A model generated the notes under the pieces. The model was not told where the DNA came from. It did no database searches and was given only the letters and a program-made list of their open reading frames with translations. A stretch of 64,000 nt of DNA, taken from positions 1-64,000 of the forward strand of contig NZ_NKQJ01000005.1 in the NCBI RefSeq assembly GCF_002312815.1, written 5' to 3'. The DNA comes from Agaribacterium haliotis. GTDB taxonomy: Bacteria; Pseudomonadota; Gammaproteobacteria; Pseudomonadales; Cellvibrionaceae. The stretch's first letter is position 1, and every line of letters begins with the position of its first letter. Position numbers and translations under genes: made by a program. Below, in pieces: positions 47,921 through 57,029 of this stretch.

Positions 47921-47996
47921 GTCTGTGTATAGCGCAATAAATTGCAAAGCTTAGTCGCTAAAAACAGGCTGAATAAGCGCCGCAAACTCTGGGCCC

Positions 47997-48083
47997 TCAG
48001 CGCAAAATACGCGAGCCAAAATAAGTAACGTGCACCCAGAAAATAATCAACAGCGAACTCGCCAACAACAAATAATCAATCAC
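47997..48083 (-). CDS. Possible 28-residue single-pass membrane peptide
   Basis: Thirteen bases past the DUF2062 stop, on the same strand, GTG at 48081-48083 opens a 28-codon frame ending in TGA. It encodes MIDYLLLASSLLIIFWVHVT and eight more residues ending RILR: one membrane helix with a positive end. No clear ribosome site is seen, so translation would depend on coupling. It could also be chance. Confidence 0.25.
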   Translation of the reverse strand: MIDYLLLASSLLIIFWVHVTYFGSRILR

Positions 48084-48095
48084 AAAACGCGTGAA

Positions 48096-48620
48096 TCAGC
48101 GTTTATTGTTTCGAGCTTGTTTGCGGCGTTTCCAGCGGTCGATAACGTGCCAGCGCCAGAACCACTGCACAGCTAAATAGCCTGCGCTGCTAAAAAAGAT
48201 ACTTGCGATAATGGCGCCGAGCAACAGCGGTTGCCAAATAAGTGGGAAGGTTGTTTTAAACCAGGCCCAGCTCAGTTCAAATGCAAATTGGTTGTCCGGC
48301 TGCATTAAAATGCTGGTGCCTAATTTATATTCAGCGTAAAAAATAATCGGGAAGGTCAGCGGGTTGCTCACCCAAACTAATAATACGCTAAGCGGTAGGT
48401 TGCAACGCAGGCGCAGCGCTGCAAGTGCAGCCAGTGGAATTTGACCGGGTATAGGCAAAAACGCGATAAATAAACCAATAAAAAACGCCATCGATACGCT
48501 GTGGCGATTTAGGTGAAATAGATTGGGGTCGTGAAGCAGGTTGCCAAGAAAACCGAGCGCTGGATTACCGTGTATATCCTTGGCGTCGGGCGTCCATCTT
48601 TTAAACAACTTGCGGGGCAT
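48096..48620 (-). CDS. DUF2062 inner-membrane protein
   Basis: A 174-residue protein. MPRKLFKRWTPDAKDI is the usual N-terminus, so the ATG at 48620 is preferred over one 13 codons upstream. The FFIGLFIAFLPIPGQIPLAALAALRLRCNLP block and WVSNPLTFPIIFY are DUF2062 signatures, with three membrane segments and a basic tail. The role is unknown; the place between lolE and comEC is conserved in pseudomonads. Confidence 0.88.
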   Translation of the reverse strand: MPRKLFKRWTPDAKDIHGNPALGFLGNLLHDPNLFHLNRHSVSMAFFIGLFIAFLPIPGQIPLAALAALRLRCNLPLSVLLVWVSNPLTFPIIFYAEYKLGTSILMQPDNQFAFELSWAWFKTTFPLIWQPLLLGAIIASIFFSSAGYLAVQWFWRWHVIDRWKRRKQARNNKR

Positions 48621-48836
48621 AAGGCTCTGCCGAATTAATTGACGCGGTATTATGCCCAAAGAGCTTAAAACTCGCCATAGGGCAAACTCTCAGTGCGCAT
48701 ACTTGGCGTGATCTGACTCAAAAATAATAGCCTGCTTTAACTGTTGCTGGGGCCGGCTATTGCTGTTTTTAGCGTTAGAGCTGCATGCTCGCTGCTATAA
48801 CTAACTAAATAAGTGAGCCCATGGACAGGGAAGCCC

Positions 48837-51800
48837 GTGACTCTATTCACTGTGTTATGCAGTTTTATTGCAGCCTGCTTTTTATTGTTATTCGGCGGCC
48901 CGTATTGGCCATCGCCTTACAGTTTTTATGGTTTTTGTTTGGTCTTGCTCGCTTCGCTGCTGCTTGCTTGTCTGCAAAAAAGTGCTCGGTTCACCAGCGT
49001 GCTTTTCTCCGGCAGGCTCGCTCTTATTACCCGGTTTTTAGCTTTTTGCCTGCCTTTAGTCGCTGTGCTGTTCTTGGCCAACTGGCGTATTTATGCGCTG
49101 CTCGATGCCCAGCTTGAGCCCGCGCTTGAGCAAAAATCGCTGCTAATAAGTGGCCGTATTAGCCGCTTACAACAAAGTGGCGCCGGCCTGTGGCGCCTGC
49201 AGTTTGAGATCGACACTGCAAGCCTTGAGCTAGACGCCGATGCCAAGCTGCGCTTAGAAGGCCGCACAGGTGAGCTGGCAAGCTTGGGCAAAGCTATCTT
49301 GGGCAAATCTATCTTGGGCGAAGCAGGCCTTAGCAACGCGGGCCCGGGAGAGGGGGGCGCAAGAGAAGCTAGCGTAAGAGAAGCTAGCGTGCGTGAACGT
49401 AACGAGCGCGCGTTTGCCGTAAATCGGGCTTTGGCCAAGCTTGAATCAAGGCGCTTGCGTTTGAGTTGGCGCACTGAGCGCCAGCTTGAGCTGGGTCAGC
49501 GCTGGCGTTTGATGGTGAAATTGCGCCGGCCGCGGGGGTTTGTCAATCAAGCGAGCTTTGACTACCAAGCCTGGTTGCTGGCGCGCGATATTGTTGCCAC
49601 GGGTTATGTGCAAAACGATGCGCGTTCGTTAGCCTCAGGGTTGCCGCGCTTGCTGCAAGCTGCACCTGACTCAGCCGTGCAAAACTACAAAAAACAGCTT
49701 GGCGCAGCGTTAAAGAGCTTTTCCAGTTGGCCTTTGTTTGCGGCGCTGATTTTAGGCGAGCAGGGCGAACTAAGTGCCGAGCAGTGGCGGCTTTTTCGCG
49801 AAAGCGGCACGGTGCATCTGTTGGTGATTTCCGGCCTGCATATCGCGCTGCTTGCCGGTTTTGTCTATCTGTGTTTTTCAGTGCTGTTTCGACCTTTACT
49901 TTTGTTCGTGCCGTATCGTTATTGGCAGCTCTTGCGTTTGTTGGCCAGTGCGGCAGCTGCGGCGTTTTACGCGTCAATGGCGGGTTTTTCTTTGCCAACA
50001 CTGCGGGCGTTTTCGGCGCTGATGTTGGTTTATATCTGTTTAGCTGTTGGGCGCCGCTGCAGCGCCTGGCACTTTCTGGCCCTGGTCGCGGCCATCTTTT
50101 TAGTTCACAACCCGCTGTTGCTTAGCCAGCAAAGTTTTGTTTTAAGTTTTGGTGCCGTCGCTATTTTGTTAGCGCTTGGTCAAAAAATGAGGCTGGTGCC
50201 GGGGCACTCGACTCAGCGTGCGCCTGTCGCCGCCAAAACCAAGAGCGCCAGCTCGTTAATACATGAGTTCGGCTTGTTGTCGTTGCTGTCTCGGGGCTGG
50301 TCGGGGGGCTGGTTTGGAACCTTAGCTGCTGACTTTTGGCGCTGGCGCGGTGTTTGCGGTTATTTATCGCAATGTTTGGCAGCGCTTAAACAAAAGTTTG
50401 TTGCCCTTGTTCTGCTGCAAAGCATGCTGAGTTTGGTAATGGCGCCACTTCTGTTATTGATGCTGTTGCCGGTCAGTGGGCTCGCCGTGTTCGCCAATTT
50501 ATTATTACTGCCACTAATGGCGCTGGTGCTGTTGCCCTTGTGTCTGCTTGGCTGTGTGTTGCTGCCTTTGCAAGCTGAGCTGGCCGGTTTTGTATTTGGG
50601 CTGGCTGACTGGGCGCTGCAGGGCCTGCTTTTATTTCTAGAGCTGCTAAGCAGCTCTGAGCTGCTGTTTTATTTGCCCCCCGATGCGGCTGCCAGGTATT
50701 TGCCGCTGATGGGCCTTTGTGCCTTGTTGCTGCTTGTACCGCGCTGTTTTGGCCTTGGGCCTTTGCTTATCTTGTTAGCTGCGGCGTTAGGGCTGGCACC
50801 GATCGTGACGTCAGTGCAGGCGCCGCCGCTGTCGCCGAATTTAGGCCCGGCTCTCTATGAGCAAGCGCCAGGTATTGAGACCGGTATCGAGCAAGGGTTA
50901 AACGCTGCGCGACGGCCTCGGTCAGCTGCGGGCTCGGCCCCGTACGTTCGGCCTGCGCACTTGCCGGCGCGCCAGCTGAGTTTGCAGGTGCTTGACGTCG
51001 GCCAGGGTTTGGCGCTGTTTCTGCAGTTTGATCGGCAGCGCTGGCTTTACGATCTCGGCGCGCGCTTTTCTCCAAATTTTGCTGTCGCCGACAAACTGCT
51101 GTACCCGTGGTTGCGCCAGCGCGGCATAGACAGCCTCGATAAACTGTTTATCAGTCACGCCGATAACGACCACGCCGGTGGCCTTGAGCAGTTTGTCGCC
51201 TTGCTCGGCATTGCACAGGCGCTTTCCGGCCAGGCCAAGGTCTTAAATCAGCGCCTTGATCAGCCGATGTTTCAGGCCTGTGAGCAGGGCCAGCACTGGC
51301 GCAGCCGCGATCAATATGTTGCTGGCCATGTAGCGTCACTAGCGCCCCCTGCGTTAGCTGCGACTAAGCCCCTGTGGCAAGTTTCGGTGCTGTGGCCGCT
51401 TCCTGAGAACAGTGAGCTTGGGCTCAACAAAGCGCCGCCTGCACCTGCGCTTACCAGTAACAATCAAAGCTGTGTACTGCTGCTTGAATATGTATCAGCC
51501 AGTGGCGCGGTGCGGCGCGTACTGTTGATGGGTGATGTCGACCGCCGGGTAGAGCATGAATTAATGCAGCAAAAGCTGCTGCCAGAAACGGTAGATATTT
51601 TGCTGCTAGGCCATCACGGCAGCCTAACCTCGAGTTCGGCGGCTTTTGTTGAGGCGCTGCGCCCTAAGCACATGGTGGTCAGCGCCGGTTACAACAATCG
51701 TTACGGTCATCCACATGCCGCGATAGTGCGGCGCGCCGATGCCGTTGGCGCTAAGCTTTGGAACACGGCTTGGCACGGGGCGCTGTTGTTTCAGTTGCAG

Positions 51801-51878
51801 GGCGACGAATTTGTGATCAGAGCGGAACGCTGTGCTCAAAAACGGCTTTGGTATCGCGATGAAGGATACTGTTTGTAG
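48837..51878 (+). CDS. comEC: ComEC/Rec2 DNA uptake channel
   Basis: Inner-membrane channel that carries single-stranded DNA into the cell in natural transformation. An N-terminal OB/DUF4131 part is followed by the polytopic competence domain (VHLLVISGLHIALLAG) and a C-terminal metallo-beta-lactamase domain with SHADNDHAGG near residue 772 and LLGHHGSLTSS. GTG 48837 is preferred, with AGGGA five bases upstream; GTG 48813 is possible. At 1013 residues it is 200 or more longer than usual. The extra parts are a repeat-built insert (residues about 147-187), a loop near 465-510 and one before the MBL domain. Whether the channel works with these is untested. Confidence 0.88.
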   Translation: MTLFTVLCSFIAACFLLLFGGPYWPSPYSFYGFCLVLLASLLLACLQKSARFTSVLFSGRLALITRFLAFCLPLVAVLFLANWRIYALLDAQLEPALEQKSLLISGRISRLQQSGAGLWRLQFEIDTASLELDADAKLRLEGRTGELASLGKAILGKSILGEAGLSNAGPGEGGAREASVREASVRERNERAFAVNRALAKLESRRLRLSWRTERQLELGQRWRLMVKLRRPRGFVNQASFDYQAWLLARDIVATGYVQNDARSLASGLPRLLQAAPDSAVQNYKKQLGAALKSFSSWPLFAALILGEQGELSAEQWRLFRESGTVHLLVISGLHIALLAGFVYLCFSVLFRPLLLFVPYRYWQLLRLLASAAAAAFYASMAGFSLPTLRAFSALMLVYICLAVGRRCSAWHFLALVAAIFLVHNPLLLSQQSFVLSFGAVAILLALGQKMRLVPGHSTQRAPVAAKTKSASSLIHEFGLLSLLSRGWSGGWFGTLAADFWRWRGVCGYLSQCLAALKQKFVALVLLQSMLSLVMAPLLLLMLLPVSGLAVFANLLLLPLMALVLLPLCLLGCVLLPLQAELAGFVFGLADWALQGLLLFLELLSSSELLFYLPPDAAARYLPLMGLCALLLLVPRCFGLGPLLILLAAALGLAPIVTSVQAPPLSPNLGPALYEQAPGIETGIEQGLNAARRPRSAAGSAPYVRPAHLPARQLSLQVLDVGQGLALFLQFDRQRWLYDLGARFSPNFAVADKLLYPWLRQRGIDSLDKLFISHADNDHAGGLEQFVALLGIAQALSGQAKVLNQRLDQPMFQACEQGQHWRSRDQYVAGHVASLAPPALAATKPLWQVSVLWPLPENSELGLNKAPPAPALTSNNQSCVLLLEYVSASGAVRRVLLMGDVDRRVEHELMQQKLLPETVDILLLGHHGSLTSSSAAFVEALRPKHMVVSAGYNNRYGHPHAAIVRRADAVGAKLWNTAWHGALLFQLQGDEFVIRAERCAQKRLWYRDEGYCL
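49283..49390 (+). repeat. Two 15-bp tandem repeat clusters in comEC
   Basis: CTTGGGCAAAGCTAT-type units at 49283, 49298 and 49313, then two exact AAGAGAAGCTAGCGT units at 49361 and 49376. Both are in frame and add residues such as LGKAI LGKSI LGEAG and REASV REASV. Confidence 0.92.
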
Positions 51879-51964
51879 AGCGTTTTTCTGTATCATAGGC
51901 GGCCTTTGCCGGCCTGGTAACGCTTTTGGCCGCTGTTTCATAAAGTTTAGGGGAGTCCTTCAGG

Positions 51965-52591
51965 GTGTTAGAGATCGTAAGCTCCGGTGGGTGGCTGATG
52001 CTGCCAATCATTATTTGTTCCATTGTGGTTGTAGGTATTTGCGCAGAGCGCTTTTGGACCTTAAACCCGGAGAAAATCACACCAAAACATCAGCTCGGGC
52101 AGGTCTGGGGCTGGATACAAGCGAAGGAGCTGGACTCGGCCAAATTAAAAAGCCTGCGCCAGAGCTCGCCGCTTGGGCGCATACTTGCCGCCGGGCTTGG
52201 CAATAGCCGCCACGGTCGCGATGTGATGCGCGACAGCATTGAAGAGGCCGCCAGTGAAGTTGTGCACGACTTAGAGCGCTACTTAGGCCCGCTCGGCACG
52301 ATCGCCGCCATCGCGCCGCTGTTGGGTTTGCTCGGTACCGTGATCGGCATGATCAAAGTCTTTACCGCGCTTAATTTAATGGGCGCCGGCAATGCCCAGG
52401 TGCTCGCCGGTGGCATCTCTGAAGCTCTGGTAACCACCGCCGCCGGCTTGACCGTGGCAATTCCTGCAATGATTGCGCACCGCTATTTTGTGCGCCGGGT
52501 GGATTCGCTGGTGGTGCAAATGGAGCAAGAGGCAGTGAAGTTGGTGGATGCGCTGCACAATGAGCGCCGCGTTGATCTTAAGGGCGCTTAA
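51965..52591 (+). CDS. exbB: ExbB/TolQ-type proton channel protein
   Basis: A 208-residue inner-membrane protein of the MotA/TolQ/ExbB family. It has three membrane segments; AAIAPLLGLLGTVIGMIKVF and GISEALVTTAAGLTVAIPAM are the conserved channel helices. With ExbD it uses the proton gradient to energise outer-membrane processes. The start is GTG 51965 with GGGGAG upstream. It is followed two bases later by exbD. The cluster next to comEC and lpxK matches the Pseudomonas order. Confidence 0.9.
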   Translation: MLEIVSSGGWLMLPIIICSIVVVGICAERFWTLNPEKITPKHQLGQVWGWIQAKELDSAKLKSLRQSSPLGRILAAGLGNSRHGRDVMRDSIEEAASEVVHDLERYLGPLGTIAAIAPLLGLLGTVIGMIKVFTALNLMGAGNAQVLAGGISEALVTTAAGLTVAIPAMIAHRYFVRRVDSLVVQMEQEAVKLVDALHNERRVDLKGA

Positions 52592-52593
52592 CC

Positions 52594-53019
52594 ATGAAGT
52601 TTAAACGCCAGGTTACGGCCGAAGAGGGCGTCAATCTGACACCGCTGATTGATGTTGTTTTTCTGCTGCTTATCTTTTTTATGGTATCGACCACCTTTAC
52701 CAAAGAGAGCCACCTTGAAATTGATCTGCCCGAAGCGAGCGCCGACAAGCGCCAGCAGCAGACAAAAGAAATTGAGGTCGTCATCGATCAGCAGGGCAAT
52801 TACACCGTTAACGGCCGTGTGCTTGTCGATAACAATATTGAAACGCTGCAGGCGGCTGTGGTTGATGTTGCCGATGGCGATAATCAATTGCCGTTTATTA
52901 TTACCGGCGATGCCGACGCCAGTTATCAGAGCATTGTTGCGGTCATGGATCTTGCCGGTCAGCTTGGTTTTGTCAATTTAAGCATGACCACCCGCAGCCC
53001 CGAATCGGCTTCGCCGTGA
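52594..53019 (+). CDS. exbD: ExbD/TolR-type protein
   Basis: A 141-residue protein with one N-terminal membrane segment containing the key Asp (NLTPLIDVVFLLLIFFMV) and a periplasmic domain. It is the partner of the ExbB-like protein. lpxK begins 16 bp after its stop. Confidence 0.92.
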   Translation: MKFKRQVTAEEGVNLTPLIDVVFLLLIFFMVSTTFTKESHLEIDLPEASADKRQQQTKEIEVVIDQQGNYTVNGRVLVDNNIETLQAAVVDVADGDNQLPFIITGDADASYQSIVAVMDLAGQLGFVNLSMTTRSPESASP

Positions 53020-53035
53020 CATTAGCCACAGCCCG

Positions 53036-54175
53036 ATGCCCGTGCCGAGCTTAGTTAAGACAATAGAAAAACAGTGGTACAGCGATAGCGCAGGTTTATT
53101 AGCGCTATTAAGCCCGCTTGAATCGCTGTATAGATGTTTGAGTAAACAAAACAAGCGTCGCCAGTTAGCAAAGCAGCAAAGCAACAAACTGCCGGTGGTG
53201 GTTGTCGGCAATATCTCGGTTGGCGGCACCGGTAAAACGCCGCTGATAATTGCATTAATTAAGCGCCTGCAAGCCGAGGGCCTGCGCGCTGGAGTCGTTA
53301 GCCGCGGTTATGGGCGCAGCACAAAAGGCCTAAAAAAAGTTAGCGCCGACAGCCGCGCCGACGAAGTTGGCGATGAGCCGCTGGAGATTTTTCTGGCCAC
53401 AGGCGCTGGCGTATGGGTGGCCGAAGCGCGCTGCGACGCGGTGGCCGCTGCTGAAAAATCAAACGCGATCGACCTGATTTTAAGCGACGACGGTTTGCAG
53501 CACTACCGAATGGCGCGGGATATTGAGGTGGCGGTGATTGGCCCCCAGGGTTTGGGCAATGGCCATTTATTGCCTGTTGGCCCGCTGCGCGAAGCGCCAT
53601 CGCGCTTAGATACCGTCGACTTTATTATTCAGCGCAGCGATCAGCCAATAAAAACCGCGGCGCCGCAATTTCCGCTTAGCTTTGCCGGCGGCGCCTGGCG
53701 CAAGCTCACTACGTCGGTTAAGGGCGACAAGCTAAAACGCGATGCGGAGCACCGTTTTGCCAGTTTGCCCAAACAGGATAAAAAACTGATTGCCTACGCC
53801 GGTATCGGTCAGCCCCAACGTTTTTTTGATGAGCTAAGCCGCCAGGGCCTGGAATTTGAGGCCAGAGCAAAAAAAGATCACGGCCGTTATCAAGCCAGTG
53901 ATTTTAGCAGTGAATTTTGCTATTTAATGACAGCCAAAGATGCAGTCAAATGCCGGGAACTGTTTAGTGAGGGCGCTGAGCCGCTTGAGTTAAACGGGCG
54001 CAATGCGCTTGATAAGAGCAATGCGCCTGATAAGAGTAATACAGGTAGCCAGAGCCATAGCGAACAGCATCAAGACATCGATATTTATTATTACGAATTA
54101 AATGTTTGCCTCAATGAGGATTTTTTCAGCGCATTTTTGCAAAAACTTAAATCGCTTAAAAAAATAAACTTGTAA
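53036..54175 (+). CDS. lpxK: Tetraacyldisaccharide 4'-kinase LpxK
   Basis: Inner-membrane kinase that phosphorylates the 4' position of the lipid A precursor. The P-loop is GGTGKT within VVGNISVGGTGKTPLIIAL (53-71). SRGYGR and DDGLQHYRMARDIEV are family signatures. At 379 residues it is longer than usual. The excess is a Ser/Asn/Asp-rich insert near residues 320-345 built from three 18-bp repeats. The usual partner msbA is not upstream; it must lie elsewhere. Confidence 0.93.
   Translation: MPVPSLVKTIEKQWYSDSAGLLALLSPLESLYRCLSKQNKRRQLAKQQSNKLPVVVVGNISVGGTGKTPLIIALIKRLQAEGLRAGVVSRGYGRSTKGLKKVSADSRADEVGDEPLEIFLATGAGVWVAEARCDAVAAAEKSNAIDLILSDDGLQHYRMARDIEVAVIGPQGLGNGHLLPVGPLREAPSRLDTVDFIIQRSDQPIKTAAPQFPLSFAGGAWRKLTTSVKGDKLKRDAEHRFASLPKQDKKLIAYAGIGQPQRFFDELSRQGLEFEARAKKDHGRYQASDFSSEFCYLMTAKDAVKCRELFSEGAEPLELNGRNALDKSNAPDKSNTGSQSHSEQHQDIDIYYYELNVCLNEDFFSAFLQKLKSLKKINL
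54002..54055 (+). repeat. 18-bp tandem repeat in lpxK, three units
   Basis: Units AATGCGCTTGATAAGAGC (54002), AATGCGCCTGATAAGAGT (54020) and a decayed AATACAGGTAGCCAGAGC (54038). It is in frame, near the C-terminus. Confidence 0.88.
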
Positions 54176-54186
54176 TAATAAGGCCG

Positions 54187-54315
54187 ATGCCCGGCAAAAA
54201 AGAACTGCAGTCAATACTGGTGCCTATAAAAAATAGCGCGTTTAATCAGAACGCAATAGCGAGCGAAAAGCCGTTTATAAAATATAGCAGTGTAAAAAAA
54301 ACAAAAACCTGTTAG
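54187..54315 (+). pseudogene. Decayed Trm112/YcaR-like small gene (tentative)
   Basis: A 42-codon frame between lpxK and kdsB, 10 bp before kdsB. This is where many gammaproteobacteria have a Trm112-like zinc-protein gene (ycaR). It starts MPGKKELQSILVPIKNSAF, which resembles the Trm112-like start (KKLLxILxCPxCKxPL), but the CPxCK cysteines are missing and the frame ends after 42 residues. It may be a relic or chance similarity; no claim of function is made. Confidence 0.3.
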
Positions 54316-54325
54316 AGAAAACATT

Positions 54326-55126
54326 ATGAGTTTCAGCGTTATTATTCCGGCGCGCTTTGCATCGACGCGACTGCCCGGCAAACCTCTGGCCGATATTGCC
54401 GGCAAAAGCATGATTCAGCGCGTGTGGGAGCAAGCTTCGCTCAGCGATGCCGAGCGCGTAATTATCGCCACCGATCACCAGGGCGTTGCCGACTGCGCTA
54501 AGGGCTTTGGTGCTGAAGTCTGTATGACCAGGGCCGATCACGAAAGTGGTACCGACCGCCTTGCCGAAGTGGTGGGCAAGCTCGCTTTTGCCGATTCGGA
54601 TATTGTCGTTAACGTGCAGGGCGACGAGCCGCTAATGCCTCCTGCCGTGATTAATCAGGTCGCCAAAAATTTACAGCTGGCAAGTCAGGCGAGCTGTGCC
54701 ACGGCCAGCGAGCGCATCTGTGATGCCGAGCGGTTCTTTGATGCCAATGCTGTAAAAGTTGTGGCCGATGCGCAAGGCCTTGCCCTGTATTTTTCGCGCG
54801 CGCCAATGCCCTGGCACCGCGGCTTATTAAATGATTTAAGTTCAGATAGGCAGCAGAGCCTGGCACTCGTAGAAAAGGCCTTGGCCGAGCAGCCAGCATT
54901 TAAACACATAGGCATTTACGCCTACCGCGTGGCTTTGCTAAACGCTTTTGTTACCTGGCCGCTTTGCGCGCTTGAGTCGATAGAAAAGCTCGAACAACTT
55001 CGAATTTTACATCAGGGCCACCGCATTCACGTTGCCGAAGCCTGTGAAGCTGTGCCCGGTGGCATCGATACTCAAGCTGATCTCGACAAGCTGCGCAAAC
55101 AGCTCGAGTCCGCCGGCTCGGCGTAA
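54326..55126 (+). CDS. kdsB: 3-deoxy-manno-octulosonate cytidylyltransferase
   Basis: Activates KDO with CTP for lipopolysaccharide inner-core synthesis. VIIPARFASTRLPGKPLADI is the nucleotide-binding start, NVQGDEPLMPP holds metal-binding residues, and YFSRAPMPW and GIYAYR are family blocks. At 266 residues the length is normal. It belongs to the lpxK envelope operon. Confidence 0.95.
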   Translation: MSFSVIIPARFASTRLPGKPLADIAGKSMIQRVWEQASLSDAERVIIATDHQGVADCAKGFGAEVCMTRADHESGTDRLAEVVGKLAFADSDIVVNVQGDEPLMPPAVINQVAKNLQLASQASCATASERICDAERFFDANAVKVVADAQGLALYFSRAPMPWHRGLLNDLSSDRQQSLALVEKALAEQPAFKHIGIYAYRVALLNAFVTWPLCALESIEKLEQLRILHQGHRIHVAEACEAVPGGIDTQADLDKLRKQLESAGSA

Positions 55127-55165
55127 ATACCTGTAACGTATACCTTCCAAACTGAGTAACCCGTT

Positions 55166-55666
55166 ATGCAAAGAGTCTTATTTGTTTGTTTGGGCAATAT
55201 TTGCCGCTCGCCAACGGCCGAGGCCGTGATGCAAAAAAAAGTTGCGAAGGCGGGTTTAAACAAGCGCATCGATATCGACAGCGCCGGCACCTCTAACTGG
55301 CACGAAGGCAAGCGCCCCGATGCACGCGCAATTGCCAAAGGTGGTGAGCGCGGTTACGACTTAAATTCACTGCACGCGCGCCAGGCCATTGCCGCGGATT
55401 TTGAGCAGTTTGATTATATTCTGGCAATGGATCAAAGCAATTACGACGATCTAGCTGCAATTGCGCCAGAAGGGCTTAATTCCAAGCTCAGCTTATTTTT
55501 GGATTTTTCCAAGCAAGATCGTTATCGCGAAGTGCCGGACCCGTATTACGGCGGCGACGAAGGTTTTGCCTTGGTGCTCGATTTAATTGAAGACGCCTGC
55601 GATGGTTTAATTGAGCACATTGTGCAAACACAGACTCAAGCACAAACAAAAGGCGGTGGTGTTTAA
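55166..55666 (+). CDS. Low-molecular-weight protein tyrosine phosphatase
   Basis: Cytoplasmic phosphatase. The P-loop CLGNICRS is at residues 8-15 (CX5R: Cys8, Arg14) and the general acid is in DPYYGG. At 166 residues the length fits with a short Gln/Thr-rich tail (QTQTQAQTKGG). Its place between kdsB and murB is conserved in pseudomonads. The substrate is unknown. The stop overlaps the murB start (TAATG). Confidence 0.92.
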   Translation: MQRVLFVCLGNICRSPTAEAVMQKKVAKAGLNKRIDIDSAGTSNWHEGKRPDARAIAKGGERGYDLNSLHARQAIAADFEQFDYILAMDQSNYDDLAAIAPEGLNSKLSLFLDFSKQDRYREVPDPYYGGDEGFALVLDLIEDACDGLIEHIVQTQTQAQTKGGGV

Positions 55667-56853
55667 TGCTGCAAGGCGACACGCTACCCGGCCTTGTTGT
55701 TGAGCGCGATGTGGCGCTGCAAGCTTTTAATACCCTGGCGCTGCCGAGTAAAGCCAAGGCGCTGGTGCGCTGTTATTCCGCGGCCGATGTGTCAGAAGCC
55801 CGGGCGTATGCAAAAGCCAAACGCTGGGCGCTGGCTATAGTTGGCGGCGGTTCGAATATTTTGCTGCCCGAAGCGCTCGATGCGCTGCTTTTAAAAATAG
55901 AAATAGGCGGGCGCAGTTTTGTTGCTGAAGACAGCCAGGCTTATTATGTGCGCGCCGGTGCAGGCGAAAACTGGCACGACTTTGTTCAGTGGACTTTAGC
56001 TGAAGGCTGGCCGGGGCTCGAAAACTTAAGCCTAATCCCCGGTACCGTTGGCGCGGCGCCGATTCAAAACATCGGTGCTTACGGTGTGGAAGTCGGCGCG
56101 TTTATCGCTTGTGTTAGCGGCGTCGATCTCGATACGGGCGAATCGTTTAAACTCGATGCCAAGGCCTGTGAATTTGGCTACCGCGACAGCCTGTTTAAAC
56201 GCCAGCACTGTCCGCGCCTGGTGATTACTTCGGTCGAGTTTTGCCTGCCTAAAAACCACCGGCTCGATGCCAGTTATCCGGCGCTTAAGGCCTACCTGGC
56301 TGCTCAAGGCCAGGCCGGGGCACATACAGAAGGTGGCACTGAAGGCAGCACAGAAGACCGCAGCGAAGACAGTAGCCAAGGCAGTAGCGAAGACCAAGCC
56401 CAAAATACAAACACTGCTGATGTAACGGCGCTGTCAGCGCAAGCGCTTGCCGATGCGGTATGTGCGGTGCGCCGCTCTAAATTGCCACAACCAGAAGAGC
56501 TGCCAAATGTTGGCAGTTTTTTTAAAAACCCGGTACTGCGTCTGGCGCAATTTGAAGCTCTAAAAGCCAGGTGGCCCGATGTACCCAGTTACCCGGCGGG
56601 CCCCGGCTTTAGGAAGGTGGCCGCAGGCTGGCTAATAGAGAAGGCCGGCTGGAAGCAGCGCTTTGTGCAAGGCGCCGAAGGCGTGTGTATGCACAGCCAG
56701 CAGGCGCTGGTTCTGACCAATATCAAGGCCGAGCCCTTAAGCGCCGTGCTGTTTTACGCCGAGCAACTACAGGCCGATATTAAGCGCCGTTTTGATATAG
56801 AGCTTGAGCGCGAGCCGCAAATACTTTCTGTGACGCGTCGCCATATTCCTTAG
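55666..56853 (+). CDS. murB: UDP-N-acetylenolpyruvoylglucosamine reductase MurB
   Basis: FAD enzyme that makes UDP-N-acetylmuramate for peptidoglycan. VGGGSNILLPE and GLENLSLIPGTVGAAPIQNI are FAD-binding blocks; the catalytic Ser is in GSFFKNP and the Glu near the end in REPQILS. At 395 residues it is about 50 longer than E. coli MurB. The surplus is a Glu/Gly/Ser/Asp-rich insert (about residues 217-245) built from six 12-bp units, between FAD/substrate domains. Confidence 0.94.
   Translation: MLQGDTLPGLVVERDVALQAFNTLALPSKAKALVRCYSAADVSEARAYAKAKRWALAIVGGGSNILLPEALDALLLKIEIGGRSFVAEDSQAYYVRAGAGENWHDFVQWTLAEGWPGLENLSLIPGTVGAAPIQNIGAYGVEVGAFIACVSGVDLDTGESFKLDAKACEFGYRDSLFKRQHCPRLVITSVEFCLPKNHRLDASYPALKAYLAAQGQAGAHTEGGTEGSTEDRSEDSSQGSSEDQAQNTNTADVTALSAQALADAVCAVRRSKLPQPEELPNVGSFFKNPVLRLAQFEALKARWPDVPSYPAGPGFRKVAAGWLIEKAGWKQRFVQGAEGVCMHSQQALVLTNIKAEPLSAVLFYAEQLQADIKRRFDIELEREPQILSVTRRHIP
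56326..56397 (+). repeat. 12-bp tandem repeat in murB, six units
   Basis: Units ACAGAAGGTGGC, ACTGAAGGCAGC, ACAGAAGACCGC, AGCGAAGACAGT, AGCCAAGGCAGT and AGCGAAGACCAA, one every 12 bp from 56326. Each encodes (T/S)E(G/D)(G/S/R)-like residues. Confidence 0.9.
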
Positions 56854-57029
56854 GGAATATGCGCGCCATTGTGTGTCGCTGCTGGCGCGGCGAACTTGCA
56901 AGTGGTACATTTCCGATAAGCGGTGGTTCGTTGGGGCCGCCCGTGTTGCAAGGACTGCAAGTATGCGCAACGAGAATGCGCAGCTGACTTAAAAAGCCAG
57001 AAAAGCCAAAACAAAAAGAGCAGCGCTTG

